Notes under the pieces: model-generated
Seen by the model: only the letters and a program-made list of their open reading frames with translations
Told to the model about the DNA's origin: nothing
Databases searched by the model: none
In this document: one piece after another, positions 1-8,269 of the stretch
Layout: every line of letters starts with the position of its first letter
Numbering within the stretch: the first letter of the stretch is position 1
Program-made: the position numbers and the translations under genes
Assembly (NCBI GenBank): GCA_030612765.1
Contig: JAUWNG010000015.1
Coordinates: 1 to 40,405 of the forward strand
Source of the DNA: Planctomycetota bacterium
GTDB taxonomy: Bacteria > Planctomycetota > Planctomycetia > Pirellulales > Thermoguttaceae
Length of the DNA: 40,405 nt
Reading direction: 5' to 3'

Positions 1-150
1 GGGTGGGGTTGGGGGGCCCCCGCCCTCCCACCCCCCCCACAACAAGATTTAGGATGTATGATTTAGGATTTGCCTGGCGAACTCCGGCGTCGTCACGAAT
101 GGTTTTCGCGACGACGCTCGGAGAGCCGGTCATTATCGGAAGCACAAGAA

Positions 151-215
151 CTCACGCAAAGGCGCTGAGGCGCAAAGGGAACGGATTCTTTGTTGTTTTT
201 GCGCCTTGGCGTGAG
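151..215. repeat. imperfect inverted repeat upstream of the DUF1559 gene
   Basis: The arm starting CTCACGC (151) pairs with GCGTGAG (209-215), and GGCGCAAA near 169 pairs with TTTTGCGCC near 197. The type is a dispersed CACGCAAAGGCGC palindrome. The first 50 bases of the window are unusual G-runs and C-runs. I see no gene in 1-253. Confidence 0.55.
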
Positions 216-253
216 ATTCTTGGAGTGTGTTTGAGCGATTTTTCCATTCAGCC

Positions 254-1273
254 ATGAGGTGCATGATGTGCCGAAGTAATCACAAATCACAAATCACAAA
301 TCAGAAATCCACCGCCTTTACCCTCGTGGAACTTTTGGTGGTGATCACGATCATCGGTATTTTGATCGCGCTGTTGTTGCCGGCGGTGCAGGCGGCCCGC
401 GAAGCGGCCCGGCGGTTGCAGTGCTGCAACAACCTCAAGCAGATCGGACTTGGCTTTCTCCAACACGAGGAAACACACAAGTTCTTCCCCACGGGTGGTT
501 GGCAGTTTATGATGGTGGGCGATCCAGACCGCGGCTTCGACAGGCGGCAGCCCGGCGCTTGGGAATACAACATCCTCCCCTACATCGAACAACAGGCCCT
601 GTATGATTTGGGAATGGGCTCGCCGTTGGGCAGCGCGGCACAATCGGCGGCCAACAAGCAACGGATCACGACACCCCTGGCGGTCATGAATTGCCCGACC
701 CGCCGTTCTTGCATACTCTTCGCGTGGTTTGATGCCCGCAATATGTATCTGACCGACTCGGTCACTGCGGTCCCCCGCGGGGATTATGCCGCCAACAGCG
801 GCGATACCGACCAGGAGATCACGTGGCGAAGCAGCCCGGTATCCTATGCGTCAGGTGACGCTCCCGGCTTTTCGTGGTGGCCCCTCGATTTTTTCACGGG
901 TATCAGCTTCCAGCGCAGTGAAATCACGATGGCCGACATCAGCGATGGCACGAGCAACACGTACATGGTGGGGGAGAAGTACCTAAACACAGACAGATAC
1001 TTCGATGGCCGGGATCCCGGCGACAATCAAAGCCTGTTCAGCGGCTGGAACTGCGACCAGCACCGCTGCACGTGGGTGAGTGCCGGGTCGCCGATGCAGG
1101 ATCAGCCAGGATACATGAACCAGCGAATTTTCGGCAGTGCCCACGCCATCGGCTTCCACATGGCCTTCTGCGACGGCTCGGTGCAGTTCATCAACTACAC
1201 GATCGACCTCCAGACCCACGCCTATCTGGGCAACCGCAAGGACGGGGTGGTGATCGACGGAAAGGCGTTTTGA
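254..1273 (+). CDS. DUF1559 prepilin-like secreted protein
   Basis: This is a type IV pilin-like exported protein of the family greatly expanded in planctomycetes. Its role is unknown beyond a presumed surface or pseudopilin-like location. The ATG at 254 gives 339 aa. The prepilin cleavage region is at residues 19-30 (STAFTLVELLVV), with Phe22 as +1 and Glu26 as the +5 glutamate; the -1 residue is Ala instead of the usual Gly. A single hydrophobic helix follows, ending in LLLPAVQAAREAARR, and then CNNLKQIGL, both hallmarks of DUF1559. Near the C-terminus is SAHAIGFHMAFCDGSVQF, the H-X9-DG type motif. A CAAATCA tandem motif at about 283-305 encodes residues just before the cleavage site, so the leader appears partly built from a simple repeat. 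A longer in-frame start exists at 227 but does not improve the leader. Family assignment is firm; function is not. Confidence 0.93.
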   Translation: MRCMMCRSNHKSQITNQKSTAFTLVELLVVITIIGILIALLLPAVQAAREAARRLQCCNNLKQIGLGFLQHEETHKFFPTGGWQFMMVGDPDRGFDRRQPGAWEYNILPYIEQQALYDLGMGSPLGSAAQSAANKQRITTPLAVMNCPTRRSCILFAWFDARNMYLTDSVTAVPRGDYAANSGDTDQEITWRSSPVSYASGDAPGFSWWPLDFFTGISFQRSEITMADISDGTSNTYMVGEKYLNTDRYFDGRDPGDNQSLFSGWNCDQHRCTWVSAGSPMQDQPGYMNQRIFGSAHAIGFHMAFCDGSVQFINYTIDLQTHAYLGNRKDGVVIDGKAF

Positions 1274-1468
1274 ATCAAGGCGGAGGGCGGATTCGCGGGT
1301 AGCCACGATGACCTACTATGTGGACCTTGACTCCGCCGACGTGGCGGATCAGCTATGGGCCAAAATCCGGGAGGTTGGCAACACTCACGGCAACAGCGGC
1401 CACCAAGGGGGCAAAAACGAAGCAAGCCCGGAAGTCGCAACCGACTACCAGGCTTGTGCTTACGCTAG

Positions 1469-1542
<74 letters not shown>

Positions 1543-1611
1543 AAGTTGTTGTGCCGCAAAGAGTTACGGCTCTTTTCTTTCTGATTTGCCCCTTCGCGGT
1601 TAATGCAATAG

Positions 1612-1659
1612 TTAGGGTAACGTGTTTTTACAGCTTGGCCCCCGTTTACGTTACCCTAA
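1612..1659. repeat. inverted repeat in the gap after tRNA-Asp
   Basis: The 12-bp arms TTAGGGTAACGT (1612-1623) and ACGTTACCCTAA (1648-1659) flank a 24-nt loop. The surrounding stretch 1543-1856 has no credible gene; this hairpin is the only structure I see in it. It could be a small mobile repeat or an RNA hairpin. Confidence 0.6.
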
Positions 1660-1856
1660 AGGCAAAACTACCATAGACGGAGGCCAGACGCCACCTAAAC
1701 TTTATATCGGCAGAAGTGACGACGTGAAACCTAAGTTTACCTCAATAACCAACCGTAGTAAAGTGGGCAATCCATGGTAATGGGCATCCCGATTCTTGGG
1801 CCAAGAATCAGGTAGTCCGTCAACCGCCTGGACAACATTGAGTATTAAAGCCCGCC

Positions 1857-2849
1857 ATGAACGGAACATATCGATTCGATCGCCGCAACTTGTGGACTGC
1901 TTGGGGGTGTATCGTATGTTCGTTGTTGATGATTGGGGCGTTTGTCGTCGGGGCAAGCACTCCTCCTCACGATAGAAGGCTCCTCTTCATTCTGATTTGT
2001 GGTCCCGTGCCCGTGTTGATGTTGTGTGGAGGCATCTATTTATTGCTGGCGATTAAACGATGCCGGCTGGTCGTCGATGAAAAACATCTCGAATCCCAGG
2101 GAGTATGGACGACGAGACGAATCGCCTTGGATGAAATCTGTTCGGCACGATGGCGAATTTCAGACCGTCTGGTGATGAAAACCCTCGAAAGCCAGGTAAG
2201 CGTCAACTTCAACGACTTTTCATCAGATGACCAACGGACTCTCGTCAAGTTTTTTCGTTGTCGGTTGCCGCGGGAAATACAGCACGACTGGGAGTCGTAT
2301 TGGTCGAGGGAGTGGAGACTGTTCGACTTGTCCGATCCCAGCGCGATGGCCCCCGAGATTAGAGCCGAGCATATCCGCTCGACCCGGCGCAGTTCCGATT
2401 GGCTGTTCCTTTACGGATGTTTCCTGACAATCACGACCACGCTTGCCATTTGGTTGGTTTCAGGCAATACCGAGAGTCTTCGGCCAATGATGCTGCTCGT
2501 TCCATTGGCCGCATGGTGGCTGTGGAACCGAAAGCACGTGCGGCTGCCGGGAAAAATCCGGGCGAGGTTTCCATGCGAACAAAAGACAAATGTCCTCGTT
2601 GTTGTCGGGCTAACATTGTTCGCCATCGCGTTGCCGCTATTGCTGGCATTCATGGCACTCGATATGGAGTCGTATTCAACAGCGTTGATGGTGGTCCTTG
2701 GCGCTGCTTTCGTAGTCTTTTATTTGGGAATAATCGTGGAGTCAATCCGGAGCGGCAAACAGCGGAAAAATCAAGATGCTGAAATCGCGAGTCTCGTGGA
2801 AAAAGAGCATATTGCCATTCCGACCCCGAAATCCCGAATTCCGAATTAG
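1857..2849 (+). CDS. hypothetical multi-pass membrane protein
   Basis: The family is not recognised. The 330-aa product has two hydrophobic helices near the N-terminus (about residues 18-36 and 46-66), a soluble middle of about 120 residues that begins with a PH-like beta pattern (CRLVVDEKHLESQGVW), and four more hydrophobic segments between about 180 and 300. The tail is short and basic. The arrangement of a membrane pair followed by a PH-like domain is reminiscent of bPH2/YdbS-type proteins, but that is only inference. The gene is alone on the plus strand and converges with the large minus-strand gene ending at 2959. Its GC is slightly lower than that of its neighbours. It is likely real because the frame is long and the hydropathy is organised. 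Confidence 0.7.
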   Translation: MNGTYRFDRRNLWTAWGCIVCSLLMIGAFVVGASTPPHDRRLLFILICGPVPVLMLCGGIYLLLAIKRCRLVVDEKHLESQGVWTTRRIALDEICSARWRISDRLVMKTLESQVSVNFNDFSSDDQRTLVKFFRCRLPREIQHDWESYWSREWRLFDLSDPSAMAPEIRAEHIRSTRRSSDWLFLYGCFLTITTTLAIWLVSGNTESLRPMMLLVPLAAWWLWNRKHVRLPGKIRARFPCEQKTNVLVVVGLTLFAIALPLLLAFMALDMESYSTALMVVLGAAFVVFYLGIIVESIRSGKQRKNQDAEIASLVEKEHIAIPTPKSRIPN

Positions 2850-2958
2850 CCTCCTTCTTCTCGATTGTCAAGTCTCGCTGGACCAGGACAGTTGGATTGC
2901 AAGACCTGCCCCCTATTCCCTCAAACCGTCAATATCAGTGATGTCCCCTTTTCCGTCC

Positions 2959-5900
2959 CTAAGTCCAATTAACGCTGTTTTCATGTCCAATAATTGGACT
3001 TATCCCCTTTTCTCTCTCTTTTCTCTCTCCTCTTGGCAGCACGGACGAGAAGAGCGGGGTATCGAGCGGGTTGCCTGCGCGGGAAATGTCCCCCTCCCAT
3101 GCCTCGACCCAGCGGTCCCAATCGACCGAAACCTCGTCGAAAATGATCCGCCGGCGCTCGATCGTCGGCATCCGACGTCGCGGCAGTCCGCGGACCGATT
3201 GCGGGGCGATCCACGGGCCTTCGCGGAGATCGTAAAATACCTCGACGTCCGACATCTCGTCGGGCCAAACGACAAGCCCTTCGGCCGTAACGTCGCAGCA
3301 AAGGGGTGGCACTGGCTGAGCCAGTGGCACACTAAGCTCAGCCGGTGGCACACTAACGTGAAACTCGCCCTCGATCTGCTGGCGCACCATCTCGACGCCC
3401 GCCGATTTGTATAGGCCGACGATCGCCGCGGCCAAGACCCGACGCCCGTCGGGCGGGAGCCGATCGATCCATCCCGAAGCAGTCACACCGGCCAGCAACC
3501 GGCCCGACTTCGCTTCAAAGACTAATTTCAACGGGGCTTCCGCGTCGTCGGCCGAGCCGAGAGTCAACCGCACGCAGTTTGTCCCCAGCCGGATTTCGTC
3601 GATGGTGATTCGCGCGGCGGGCCACGACTTGCTCTGGGTGAACAATTCGAGGAACTCTCGTTGGACCCAACGGCGGATCGACAGTTCCGCGTGTCGGATG
3701 GCCCGCGCGTGCCTGTGTGCGGCGCGCCAACTTCCGCCGGCCCGAGCGCGCCGTTCGGCGCGGCGCAGCTTGGCGTAACGCTTCGAGAGGGTACCTGAAT
3801 GAAAGCCCGGCTTCAGCAAGCGGGACATGGTCTCGCCGTGTGGGCCGATCGGAATAGGTCCCAGTTGCGGCCGCCGGTTGGCCGCGTACAACCGCCAGTT
3901 CTCCTTCAGTTCCCAGACCAAAAAACCGAACAGGCCGGGGATGCAGGTAATGATGGCGGTCGCGGTTGTCAACGCCAACGCCTTTTCCATGCCCAAACCT
4001 ATAAAAACGGCTCTTAAATGAGGAATCAGGCCGAACAGCAGTTTGTGCGACACCGTGACCACGGGGAAGTGCTTCAGCGGGTTGATCTGCGGCTCGATCA
4101 AGACGTTGACCGCAAACCGCAACACGTAGGCCACGAAGAACCACACCGTCCCCAACGCGGCTTTAACAATCAGCGACGTGTGACTTTCGCCGCTGCGGAA
4201 GCGGAGGAACTCATCGACCGAGTACATCATCCGCTCGATGACCGTCAAGAGGCGTCTGAAAGTATCGACGACGAACCAGAATAAACCGGTTATTGCCCGC
4301 AAACCGAAGCGATGCCATCCCTGCACGATCCAGTCGGCCGCTACCTCCTCGGCATTGCGGCCGAGGCGCGAATTCAACAGCAGATTGAACGCCAGAAAGA
4401 TTGAGACGGCAGCACCGTGGGACATCCGCCAGCTCGGCTCGTCCAGTAGAACCAGCCACCACACAAACACCGTCCACGCCAACGGCTTGACGACAAAGCG
4501 GAAAGAGAGCGTAAAGGGGCGGCTGTGGACGATCTGCTGCAATAATCGAGATTGGACGATCCAGCGGATCGGCTCGATCGTCAGCGAGTTGAAAACTCGA
4601 TAGGTCGTCGAGAAAAATCGTCCGACCGCCCGACGGAAGCCGGCCGAGTTGATCAGGCCGAGCAGAAGTATCCCCAGCGACAACACCACGGCCGGCGAGG
4701 TCAAGAGCAATCCTGTTTCGGCCGAGGTCTGCACCGGCTCCTTGCCGGGGATCATTTCCAACACGTGATGCACACCGGCCAGTGCCACGTATGCCCCGCC
4801 GAAGGGCACGGCGACGAAGCGGGTCAGAAAGCGGCCCGTCGCCGTGCCGAACGCCAGCGAGCTGAGCCGTTGCATCCAACGCATGTAAAATTCGCCGTGC
4901 CGATAGACGCCGTCCAGGGCAAGCGCCAGCCGGCGGTCGGCCCGGAGCAATTGATCGCCGCGGAGGAAATCAAGCGGCTCGGCCAGATCGGGCAGTTTTA
5001 GGTTGTTCCGCGAGATGGCGTCGCGCAGGTCGCCCATCGTCAAAAAACCCCGTTCGCTGATATGATCGAGCAGTTCCTCGACCAGTTTCTTGCGGGCGAC
5101 TTGCTCGGGCGGATTCCGCCCCTTCAACCCCACTTCATCCAGCGAGGCGTCGATTCTCGGACGTAGCCGCCGGCGGAGCCGCGCCTCGACCCGCTGCATC
5201 GCGTCATGCACCAGCCGGGCAAGCTGCCGCCGCCGGCCGTCCGAAATCCGCACCAACGCCAACCGCCCGGCCGCGCTCCGCAGGTGTTTCAACATCAGCA
5301 CGTCGCGCTGGGTCGGCAACGACCGCTTTAAGGGCCGACGCCCAAACGTCCTGGCCCATTCCACCAGATCGACCGTGTACACCTCGCGCTCGTGGTCCAC
5401 GCACACCTTTTGCAGGTCGTAGAGCAGCCGCGCCTCGACCGTCCAGATGCCGCGCGGCGTCTGACCGACCAGAGCGAAGAGCGATTCCTGCCAGTGTTGC
5501 GGACTGGACTGCTCGACTTCCAGAACGGCCCGCAGTCGTTGGATCATCCGGTTGACGTCCGTTTTTACGGCGGATTCGGCGCGGCCGGCCAACTCCGGCG
5601 GCGCGCAACATCTGGCCCGCGCGTGGTAGATCGCGGAGCGGACCACGTTGCCCAGCGAAGCCGGCCGCTGGCTCTTGCGCATCAACACGCGGTATTTCGA
5701 TTGCGAGGGGATCTCGTCGTGCAGAAAAGTGTCGATCGGAAACGCAGCGCTCTCCGCCGACCAATCCGCCCATTCGTCCAAGGCGAACGAGTCGCGCGGG
5801 TCGGGCGCGCCGGCCGGCCGCGTCGCCCGGAACAACTCGGCGGCGTCGATGTCCTCCCAAAGAACCGCGTCGACGGCTTCCAAGCTCTTCAAGCCCGGAA

Positions 5901-6507
5901 AGTAATGCGGCAAAAATCCGGCGGAGAAAAACCGCAACTCCAGATACATCGCCGCGAACTCGACGTAGACGGATTCCTCGCCCCCGGCGGGCAAGAGGAG
6001 ATCGTCCTGGCCGAGCACCGCGCGGACCTCGTCGAACTCGGCCGTTCCGACGCGGTGAATCCGCCCGCGAATCATCGCCGGCGTTAGCTGCTTCGCCGCC
6101 AGCTTGTCCTCCAGGGCGACGTGGACCCGGGCGTGGAACAACAACCGCCAACAGTCCAACAGCACGTCTCCGGCGGGCGTTTCCTCAAGCTCCCCCGGAT
6201 CGGGTCGGGCCAACAGGATAACTTTTTCCGGCAATACAGCGTAATCGGGCAGGCCAAGCTCGTCCTTCTCGACGATCTCCAGGAGCTGCTTGCCGTCGAT
6301 TACATAGCTCTTTCGATGCGGCACCACCAGGCCGAACCCGGCCAACTGCTGGTCCTGCTTGATTACCCGGCGGAGGATGCGGGGGAGCACGAGAAACGCC
6401 GTCGGATCGGCCGCCCTTACGGCAACCTCCAATTCACCCAACGTCAGCCGAGAGGTCGGCTCGCTGTCTATCGGTTTAATCGGTCCTTCCCGCGATGGAT
6501 TCTCCAT
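2959..6507 (-). CDS. large hypothetical membrane protein (1182 aa)
   Basis: No characterised family is recognised. The first ~560 residues are soluble and rich in Arg, Glu and Leu. From about residue 560 to 860 there are six or more hydrophobic segments (for example around VVLSLGILLLGLINS and FFVAYVLRFAVNVLIEP). The remaining third is soluble and basic. The architecture suggests a planctomycete-specific inner-membrane protein with two cytoplasmic domains. Two repeat-derived pieces are visible in the frame: residues encoded by a palindrome at 3306-3353 (the stretch PAELSVPLAQPVPP) and the last ~25 residues, encoded by a repetitive purine-rich tract and an inverted repeat. The start is the ATG at 6507; no strong Shine-Dalgarno is evident. 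It stands alone, with a convergent neighbour on one side and the toxin gene 108 nt upstream. Confidence 0.75.
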   Translation of the reverse strand: MENPSREGPIKPIDSEPTSRLTLGELEVAVRAADPTAFLVLPRILRRVIKQDQQLAGFGLVVPHRKSYVIDGKQLLEIVEKDELGLPDYAVLPEKVILLARPDPGELEETPAGDVLLDCWRLLFHARVHVALEDKLAAKQLTPAMIRGRIHRVGTAEFDEVRAVLGQDDLLLPAGGEESVYVEFAAMYLELRFFSAGFLPHYFPGLKSLEAVDAVLWEDIDAAELFRATRPAGAPDPRDSFALDEWADWSAESAAFPIDTFLHDEIPSQSKYRVLMRKSQRPASLGNVVRSAIYHARARCCAPPELAGRAESAVKTDVNRMIQRLRAVLEVEQSSPQHWQESLFALVGQTPRGIWTVEARLLYDLQKVCVDHEREVYTVDLVEWARTFGRRPLKRSLPTQRDVLMLKHLRSAAGRLALVRISDGRRRQLARLVHDAMQRVEARLRRRLRPRIDASLDEVGLKGRNPPEQVARKKLVEELLDHISERGFLTMGDLRDAISRNNLKLPDLAEPLDFLRGDQLLRADRRLALALDGVYRHGEFYMRWMQRLSSLAFGTATGRFLTRFVAVPFGGAYVALAGVHHVLEMIPGKEPVQTSAETGLLLTSPAVVLSLGILLLGLINSAGFRRAVGRFFSTTYRVFNSLTIEPIRWIVQSRLLQQIVHSRPFTLSFRFVVKPLAWTVFVWWLVLLDEPSWRMSHGAAVSIFLAFNLLLNSRLGRNAEEVAADWIVQGWHRFGLRAITGLFWFVVDTFRRLLTVIERMMYSVDEFLRFRSGESHTSLIVKAALGTVWFFVAYVLRFAVNVLIEPQINPLKHFPVVTVSHKLLFGLIPHLRAVFIGLGMEKALALTTATAIITCIPGLFGFLVWELKENWRLYAANRRPQLGPIPIGPHGETMSRLLKPGFHSGTLSKRYAKLRRAERRARAGGSWRAAHRHARAIRHAELSIRRWVQREFLELFTQSKSWPAARITIDEIRLGTNCVRLTLGSADDAEAPLKLVFEAKSGRLLAGVTASGWIDRLPPDGRRVLAAAIVGLYKSAGVEMVRQQIEGEFHVSVPPAELSVPLAQPVPPLCCDVTAEGLVVWPDEMSDVEVFYDLREGPWIAPQSVRGLPRRRMPTIERRRIIFDEVSVDWDRWVEAWEGDISRAGNPLDTPLFSSVLPRGERKEREKGISPIIGHENSVNWT
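2963..2999. repeat. inverted repeat covering the 3' end of the 1182-aa gene
   Basis: The 9-bp arms GTCCAATTA (2963-2971) and TAATTGGAC (2991-2999) lie within a stretch rich in TGTCCCCTTTT-like motifs (2941-3030). The repeat overlaps the last codons of the minus-strand reading frame, so it encodes that protein's extreme C-terminus. Confidence 0.6.
3306..3353. repeat. palindromic repeat inside a reading frame
   Basis: A palindrome CACTGGCT-G-AGCCAGTG (3310-3326) is followed by a second, degenerate half copy (GCTCAGCCGGTGGCAC, about 3336-3351). It lies inside the 1182-aa reading frame without stopping it. Confidence 0.75.
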
Positions 6508-6615
6508 GAAGCGAGATTATCGCATACCAGCCGCGAAGTGCCAAGGCGATCGGAATTGTCGGCACTCCTGTGGACTGGTACGATACCCGATGGTTGATAA
6601 GCGTCGGATTGCTGA

Positions 6616-7005
6616 TTAGGTCCGGTCGGTGTTGGCCCGGAAGAATTCGGCCACGGTCGATTTCGGCGTCTTGCCGCCGGCGACCGACAGCACCAGTTCG
6701 GCGTAGGCGTCTTCGTCGGCCACAAGCCGCACGTCGTTTAGGGCAAGGAAGACGTAGGCGGCCGCCGCGCCGACCCGCTTGTTGCCATCCACCAGCGGAT
6801 GGTTTTGGACGATGTGGAACAAGTAGGCTGCCGCCATTTCATAAACGTCCACGTGCAGGAATTGACCGCCAACACTGGCAGCGGGCATGGCAATCGCCGA
6901 TTGCAGCAGGCCCCAGTCTCGCACCCCTTCCGCTCCACCGTAACGCGAGATCTGGTCTCGATGGATGGCAGTGATTTCGTCCAGCGTAAGAAACCTCGGC
7001 TCCAC
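6616..7005 (-). CDS. doc: Doc-like (death-on-curing, Fic fold) toxin
   Basis: This is a type II toxin of the Fic/Doc superfamily. Phage P1 Doc phosphorylates EF-Tu, while other Fic proteins AMPylate. The 129-aa product begins VEPRFLTLDEI, the usual N-terminus of the family, and carries the core motif HPLVDGNKR, matching HxFxDGNKR with Leu for Phe. I chose the GTG at 7005 because it lies 4 nt after the antitoxin stop codon, has GGAG 7 nt upstream, and gives the family's normal start. The ATG at 7041 would add 12 atypical residues inside the antitoxin gene. The toxin is the second gene of a two-gene operon with the AbrB-type antitoxin. Catalytic competence is likely because the motif His, Asp, Asn, Lys and Arg are all present; the target is unknown. 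Confidence 0.9.
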   Translation of the reverse strand: MEPRFLTLDEITAIHRDQISRYGGAEGVRDWGLLQSAIAMPAASVGGQFLHVDVYEMAAAYLFHIVQNHPLVDGNKRVGAAAAYVFLALNDVRLVADEDAYAELVLSVAGGKTPKSTVAEFFRANTDRT

Positions 7006-7009
7006 GGTG

Positions 7010-7240
7010 CTACTCCGCCAGTTTCCGAAGTGCCTTGCCATACCGCTCGTTGCAGTCCGTCAGAGTATCCTCGAATCGCTTACGTCGTCGTTTCCCTTGC
7101 GACGGAGCAATGACCAATGCCCGGCCGTCGGTGGTGATATTCAGCGGGGTTTTTTCATCGATGTCCAATAGCTCCAGGATGGCTCGGTCCATCACCAGGG
7201 CCAGACTATTGCCGTGTTTGCTGAGTTTCTTCGTCAACAT
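7010..7240 (-). CDS. AbrB/MazE-like antitoxin
   Basis: The 76-aa protein has an N-terminal SpoVT/AbrB swapped-hairpin DNA-binding domain at residues 1-45: the MLTKKLSKHGNSLALVM strand pattern with KHGNS, then LLDIDEKTPLNITTDGRALVI. The basic, flexible tail (KRRRKRFEDTL) typically wraps the toxin. It should neutralise the downstream Doc-like toxin and autoregulate the operon. Start ATG 7240 fits the AbrB consensus; an upstream in-frame ATG at 7291 would extend through the promoter region and is unlikely. Doc is classically paired with a Phd antitoxin, so this pairing is a partner-swapped module, which is known in environmental bacteria. Confidence 0.88.
   Translation of the reverse strand: MLTKKLSKHGNSLALVMDRAILELLDIDEKTPLNITTDGRALVIAPSQGKRRRKRFEDTLTDCNERYGKALRKLAE
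7013..7016 (-). promoter_or_regulatory. ribosome binding site deciding the toxin start
   Basis: GGAG on the minus strand lies 7 nt before the GTG at 7005 and inside the last codons of the antitoxin gene. It supports the GTG start and translational coupling. Confidence 0.6.
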
Positions 7241-7281
7241 GGTGTTTTCTTTACCTCGAATTAACGCCCCCTTGTTATACC

Positions 7282-7310
7282 ATTGTATCACCTTTTGTAG
7301 ACCAAGGCAA
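7282..7310 (-). promoter_or_regulatory. putative sigma70-type promoter of the toxin-antitoxin operon
   Basis: On the minus strand TTGCCT (-35, 7310-7305) and TACAAT (-10, 7287-7282) are 17 nt apart, about 40 nt upstream of the antitoxin ATG. The -10 overlaps an imperfect dyad TGATAC/GTATAACA, a plausible autoregulatory operator. This is from consensus matching only. Confidence 0.4.
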
Positions 7311-7325
7311 GGTGGCTTGACTCCT

Positions 7326-8117
7326 TTACCGGTTCACCGAATGTTTGCCGGCGTCAAGTTTCGAGACGTCGACGTAGACGTATCCGCCGCCGTTTTGCCG
7401 GGCCAGATCGGCGAGGAAGCTCCGTTCGGCAGGCTTCGGGCCGGAGCCGAACTCGATGGCGTTGATGATGATGCCCGCCGCTATATGTCGGATTTTCGCC
7501 AGTTGGGCCGGCTCAAGGACCGGATCGTCGGCGTCGGTCAGCAGGAAGATAACGTCGGGTTGCATGCGGACGGCCATTTTCAGCGCGGCTTCGTGGTCGG
7601 TGCCCCCATCGGCCTTAACTAAATCGAGGAACCGGGCGGCCCGACGCTTGTTCTCATCGGTTCCGAAGGCCAGCCGGCCGGGCCTGCCCGCGGGGTTCAT
7701 CAACACCGGACGCTGGTTGTAGAAGATCAGTTGGAACTGGTGAACGCTGTCGAGGTTTTTCAGGCTTTCGATCAGCTCGGTCTTGACCGCGCGGAGCGAA
7801 TTGCGGCCTTCTTCGCCCATGCTGCCGGAGCGGTCGATGACGAAGACGAACTTGTATCCTTCTCCGACGAGGCCGAAGAGGCTGGTTCGGGCCTTGCCGC
7901 CTTCTTTCGGGGCGATGGAAAAGCCCAGCCCTTCGAGACCCTTTTGGGGTGAGACTTCTTTTTCGTCGGGTTTCTTAGACGGTTCTTCAGCCTGAACAAC
8001 AACCGATAAACCAAACACGAACGCCAAACAAGCGCATAACATGAGCGTGTAGCGGGCGGGCTTGCCCGCCGTTTCGGCCGAAAACCACGGCGGAGAAATA
8101 CGCGATGACGTATTCAT
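7326..8117 (-). CDS. exported von Willebrand factor A domain protein
   Basis: The 263-aa protein has an N-terminal hydrophobic segment (about residues 24-42, ending in VVQAEEP) acting as a signal peptide or anchor. A Lys/Glu-rich linker follows, and then a VWA domain from about residue 88. The MIDAS motif DRSGSMGEE (DxSxS) is present, followed later by GGTDHEAAL (the MIDAS Thr) and FLLTDADDP. It probably binds metal and partners in the envelope. It is the last gene of the minus-strand cluster starting with exbB, separated from the preceding gene by a 150-nt palindromic repeat, so it may be transcribed separately. VWA proteins next to TPR proteins and ExbB/D are common in planctomycetes. The specific partner is unknown. 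Confidence 0.85.
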   Translation of the reverse strand: MNTSSRISPPWFSAETAGKPARYTLMLCACLAFVFGLSVVVQAEEPSKKPDEKEVSPQKGLEGLGFSIAPKEGGKARTSLFGLVGEGYKFVFVIDRSGSMGEEGRNSLRAVKTELIESLKNLDSVHQFQLIFYNQRPVLMNPAGRPGRLAFGTDENKRRAARFLDLVKADGGTDHEAALKMAVRMQPDVIFLLTDADDPVLEPAQLAKIRHIAAGIIINAIEFGSGPKPAERSFLADLARQNGGGYVYVDVSKLDAGKHSVNR

Positions 8118-8144
8118 GACTGTTTCCGCTCTTACTTAGTTTTT

Positions 8145-8264
8145 GTTGCGGAATGGGTGGGTGTCATGGGTAAGCGGAGCTTACCCGTGTAGGGTTTCCG
8201 CGTTTTCCGGCCCACGGGTAAGCTTCGCTTACCCATGACACCCGGTCCAATAGCTTTCCGCAAC
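8145..8264. repeat. compound inverted repeat (GGGTAAGC family)
   Basis: Outer arms GTTGCGGAA (8145-8153) and TTCCGCAAC (8256-8264) enclose 17-bp arms starting GGGTGTCATGGG (8159-8175 and 8227-8243). Inside the left copy is the smaller palindrome GGGTAAGCGGAGCTTACCC. It is intergenic, between the helical-repeat gene and the VWA gene, and could attenuate transcription between them. Confidence 0.85.
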
Positions 8265-8269
8265 AGAAA

